DNA from: an uncultured Dysosmobacter sp.
Lineage (GTDB): Bacteria; Bacillota; Clostridia; Oscillospirales; Oscillospiraceae
Assembly (NCBI GenBank): GCA_934590165.1
Contig: CAKTOO010000009.1
Location: 1-64,000 of the forward strand
Direction: 5' to 3'
DNA: 64,000 nucleotides
This document shows positions 62,917 to 64,000 of this stretch, one piece after another. A model generated the notes under the pieces. That model saw only the letters and a list, made by a program, of their open reading frames with translations, was not told where the DNA came from and made no database searches. A program made the translations under genes and the position numbers. Position 1 is the first letter of the stretch. Every line of letters begins with the position of its first letter.

Positions 62917-63554
62917 ATGGTAGGGGAGCGATGTTTAAAAGTGGAGCACACAGATAGGCAGGCAGAGATACAGGGGACGCGGACGAAAGTAGAGTTGCAA
63001 ACGGGCCTCCGGGAACTGCTGCCGAATCTGCCCCTGGAGCAGATCCGGGTGCGGGAGCTGGCGGACCGGTGCGGCATCCGCCGCCAGTCGTTTTATTATC
63101 ATTTCAGCAATGTGTATGAACTGCTGGACTGTCTGCCCAGCGGGAGCGGGAACTGCTGCCCCAGCGGCAGGCGGGGTTCCTGACCTGGCAGCAGGTACTG
63201 CTGGACCTGCTGGAGTACACAGAGGAAAACCGACCCTATTATCAGACGATCCTGCGTGTCCTTGGGCGGAAACGGCTGTAGGAAGTCCTGGGGCCGGCGT
63301 TCCAAAATATGCAGGACAATATTGCAGCCAACTTCCGCCGAAAAACACTGAAGGGGTTGCCTGATGTGATGGGAGAGGCGCTTCAAAGACAGCAGAAAAA
63401 CGGTGTAAAACTGGCACAGATTGTTATGGAGGCTTTGATCAATGATACGATTGATACCACGCCGCAGGAAATTGTTCAAGAAATTGAGAGCGCTGCCGTA
63501 GGTGTGAGGACCGGCGTGATGTTGAAATTGCTGATGTCAGAGCAGGGAACATGA
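62917..63554 (+). pseudogene. TetR-family regulator, broken by frameshift and stop
   Basis: The HTH half (ELLPNLPLEQIRVRELADRC, then GIRRQSFYYHFSNVYELLD) is a good TetR DNA-binding domain of the DhaS/YfiR type. At about 63125-63140 the frame breaks: the continuation (QRERELLPQRQAGFLTWQQV) is in another frame, a TAG interrupts it at 63279-63281, and the C-terminus (VMGEALQRQQKNGVKLAQIV) ends at 63554. Together they make one TetR protein with at least two lesions. The start is uncertain (GTG 62941 or ATG 62917). Confidence 0.85.
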
Positions 63555-63570
63555 GAATTGAATCTTTGAG

Positions 63571-63600
63571 AAACGGGCAGGGAATTCCCTGCCCGTTTTT
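63571..63600 (+). terminator. Palindromic terminator after the tetR pseudogene
   Basis: AAACGGGCAGGGAA joined directly to TTCCCTGCCCGTTT, then TT; a perfect 28-bp palindrome. Confidence 0.9.
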
Positions 63601-63687
63601 TATGTTGCTTTGACAATTTATTAAAAACTGTCAGAAAATTATACACTTCAACTGAAATTGTCCGTTTTTCGGCAAGAAATCTTTGCC

Positions 63688-64000
63688 TATAATTATTGCA
63701 ACAGGAGTGAGTATATCGTGGAAAAATTGCACGATACCATCGTGCTGAAAAGCATGATCGGGCCTCGGTCCGGCAGCTTGCTGCTCCAGATCCATGAAAA
63801 TGCCGTGACCGGGACGCTGGAACTGCTGGGTCACCGGAACCGCTTCAGCGGAACGGTGCTTCAGCCGGGAAAATACCTGATCTCCGGCACCCTGAGCACC
63901 AGCGTGGAAAAAATGGAGTACGACGCCGTGTTACATACGGAGGAGGACCGCCTGACCGGCGGTTTTGTAACAGCTGACGGCTGCTGGGAGGTCGAGGGCT
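63688..64000 (+). CDS. Start of an unrecognised protein gene (partial)
   Basis: A TATAAT at 63688-63693 and AGGAGTGA at 63703-63710 precede a GTG at 63718, from which 94 codons run open to the window edge. The product begins VEKLHDTIVLKSMIGPRSGS and looks beta-rich, with alternating hydrophobic residues (NRFSGTVLQPGKYLISGTLS). No family was recognised. The 63601-63717 stretch is AT-rich leader. Confidence 0.6.

Overview
This window looks like the chromosome of an anaerobic, spore-forming, meso-diaminopimelate-type member of the Clostridia. The GC-rich codon use, Oscillospiraceae-like gene content and marker genes (spoIVB, spo0A, spmAB, cwlJ-gerQ, dacF-like, ctsR-mcsA-clpC) support this. It reads mostly as core chromosome, interrupted by one clearly foreign, AT-rich island at about 12.75-20.13 kb.

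Layout. 1-11.7 kb: a dcw (division and cell wall) cluster in the order rsmH(end)-ftsL-spoVD-murE-mraY-ftsW-murG-murA-ftsQ-ftsZ, without murF, murD, murC or ftsA. 11.8-12.9 kb: spoIVB, the sporulation signalling protease. 12.9-20.1 kb: an island with a tandem Phd-like protein, a RhuM-family protein and a 1588-residue protein. That protein has a SMEK-like N-terminus, a STAND-type P-loop ATPase and a very long helical C-terminus, and is a strong candidate for an anti-phage sensor. Directly after the island sits a second, truncated copy of the spoIVB 3' end (20130-20252). The island therefore appears to have entered the 3' end of spoIVB, rebuilt the gene with its own tail and pushed the native tail downstream. 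20.5-25.6 kb: a CPA2 antiporter, a NUDIX hydrolase, spo0A, a DUF2812/PadR pair and a TSCPD protein. 25.8-37.2 kb: a GT4 glycosyltransferase, cwlJ-gerQ, a nitroreductase, a dacF-like carboxypeptidase, a ComEA-like protein, a two-component system with a GerMN lipoprotein, spmAB, an AbrB-type regulator, rsmI with an rRNA/tRNA-type methyltransferase, and a ferredoxin.

37.3-41 kb: ctsR-mcsA-clpC behind two CtsR boxes, with no mcsB. 41-46 kb: the acetyl branch of lysine/DAP synthesis. dapA-dapB-dapH lies behind a lysine riboswitch, with a divergent M20 deacetylase and a convergent class I aminotransferase that could complete the pathway feeding MurE. 46-49 kb: a large membrane protein and a ComEC-like metallo-beta-lactamase-fold protein. 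49.1-59.5 kb: a myo-inositol locus of two divergent units. One holds the sugar ABC transporter plus an IolG-like dehydrogenase, the other iolE-iolB-iolD-iolG. 59.6-64 kb: a VanY-type carboxypeptidase, nifS-nifU, a YfcE-type phosphodiesterase, a broken TetR-type regulator and the start of an unrecognised gene.

The main regulatory elements readable by eye are a lysine riboswitch, CtsR boxes, a PadR operator pair laid across a perfect sigma-A promoter, a LacI/CcpA-like palindrome before the antiporter, and an array of TTGTGC half-sites in the inositol divergent region. No tRNA, rRNA, CRISPR array, transposase or integrase was seen.
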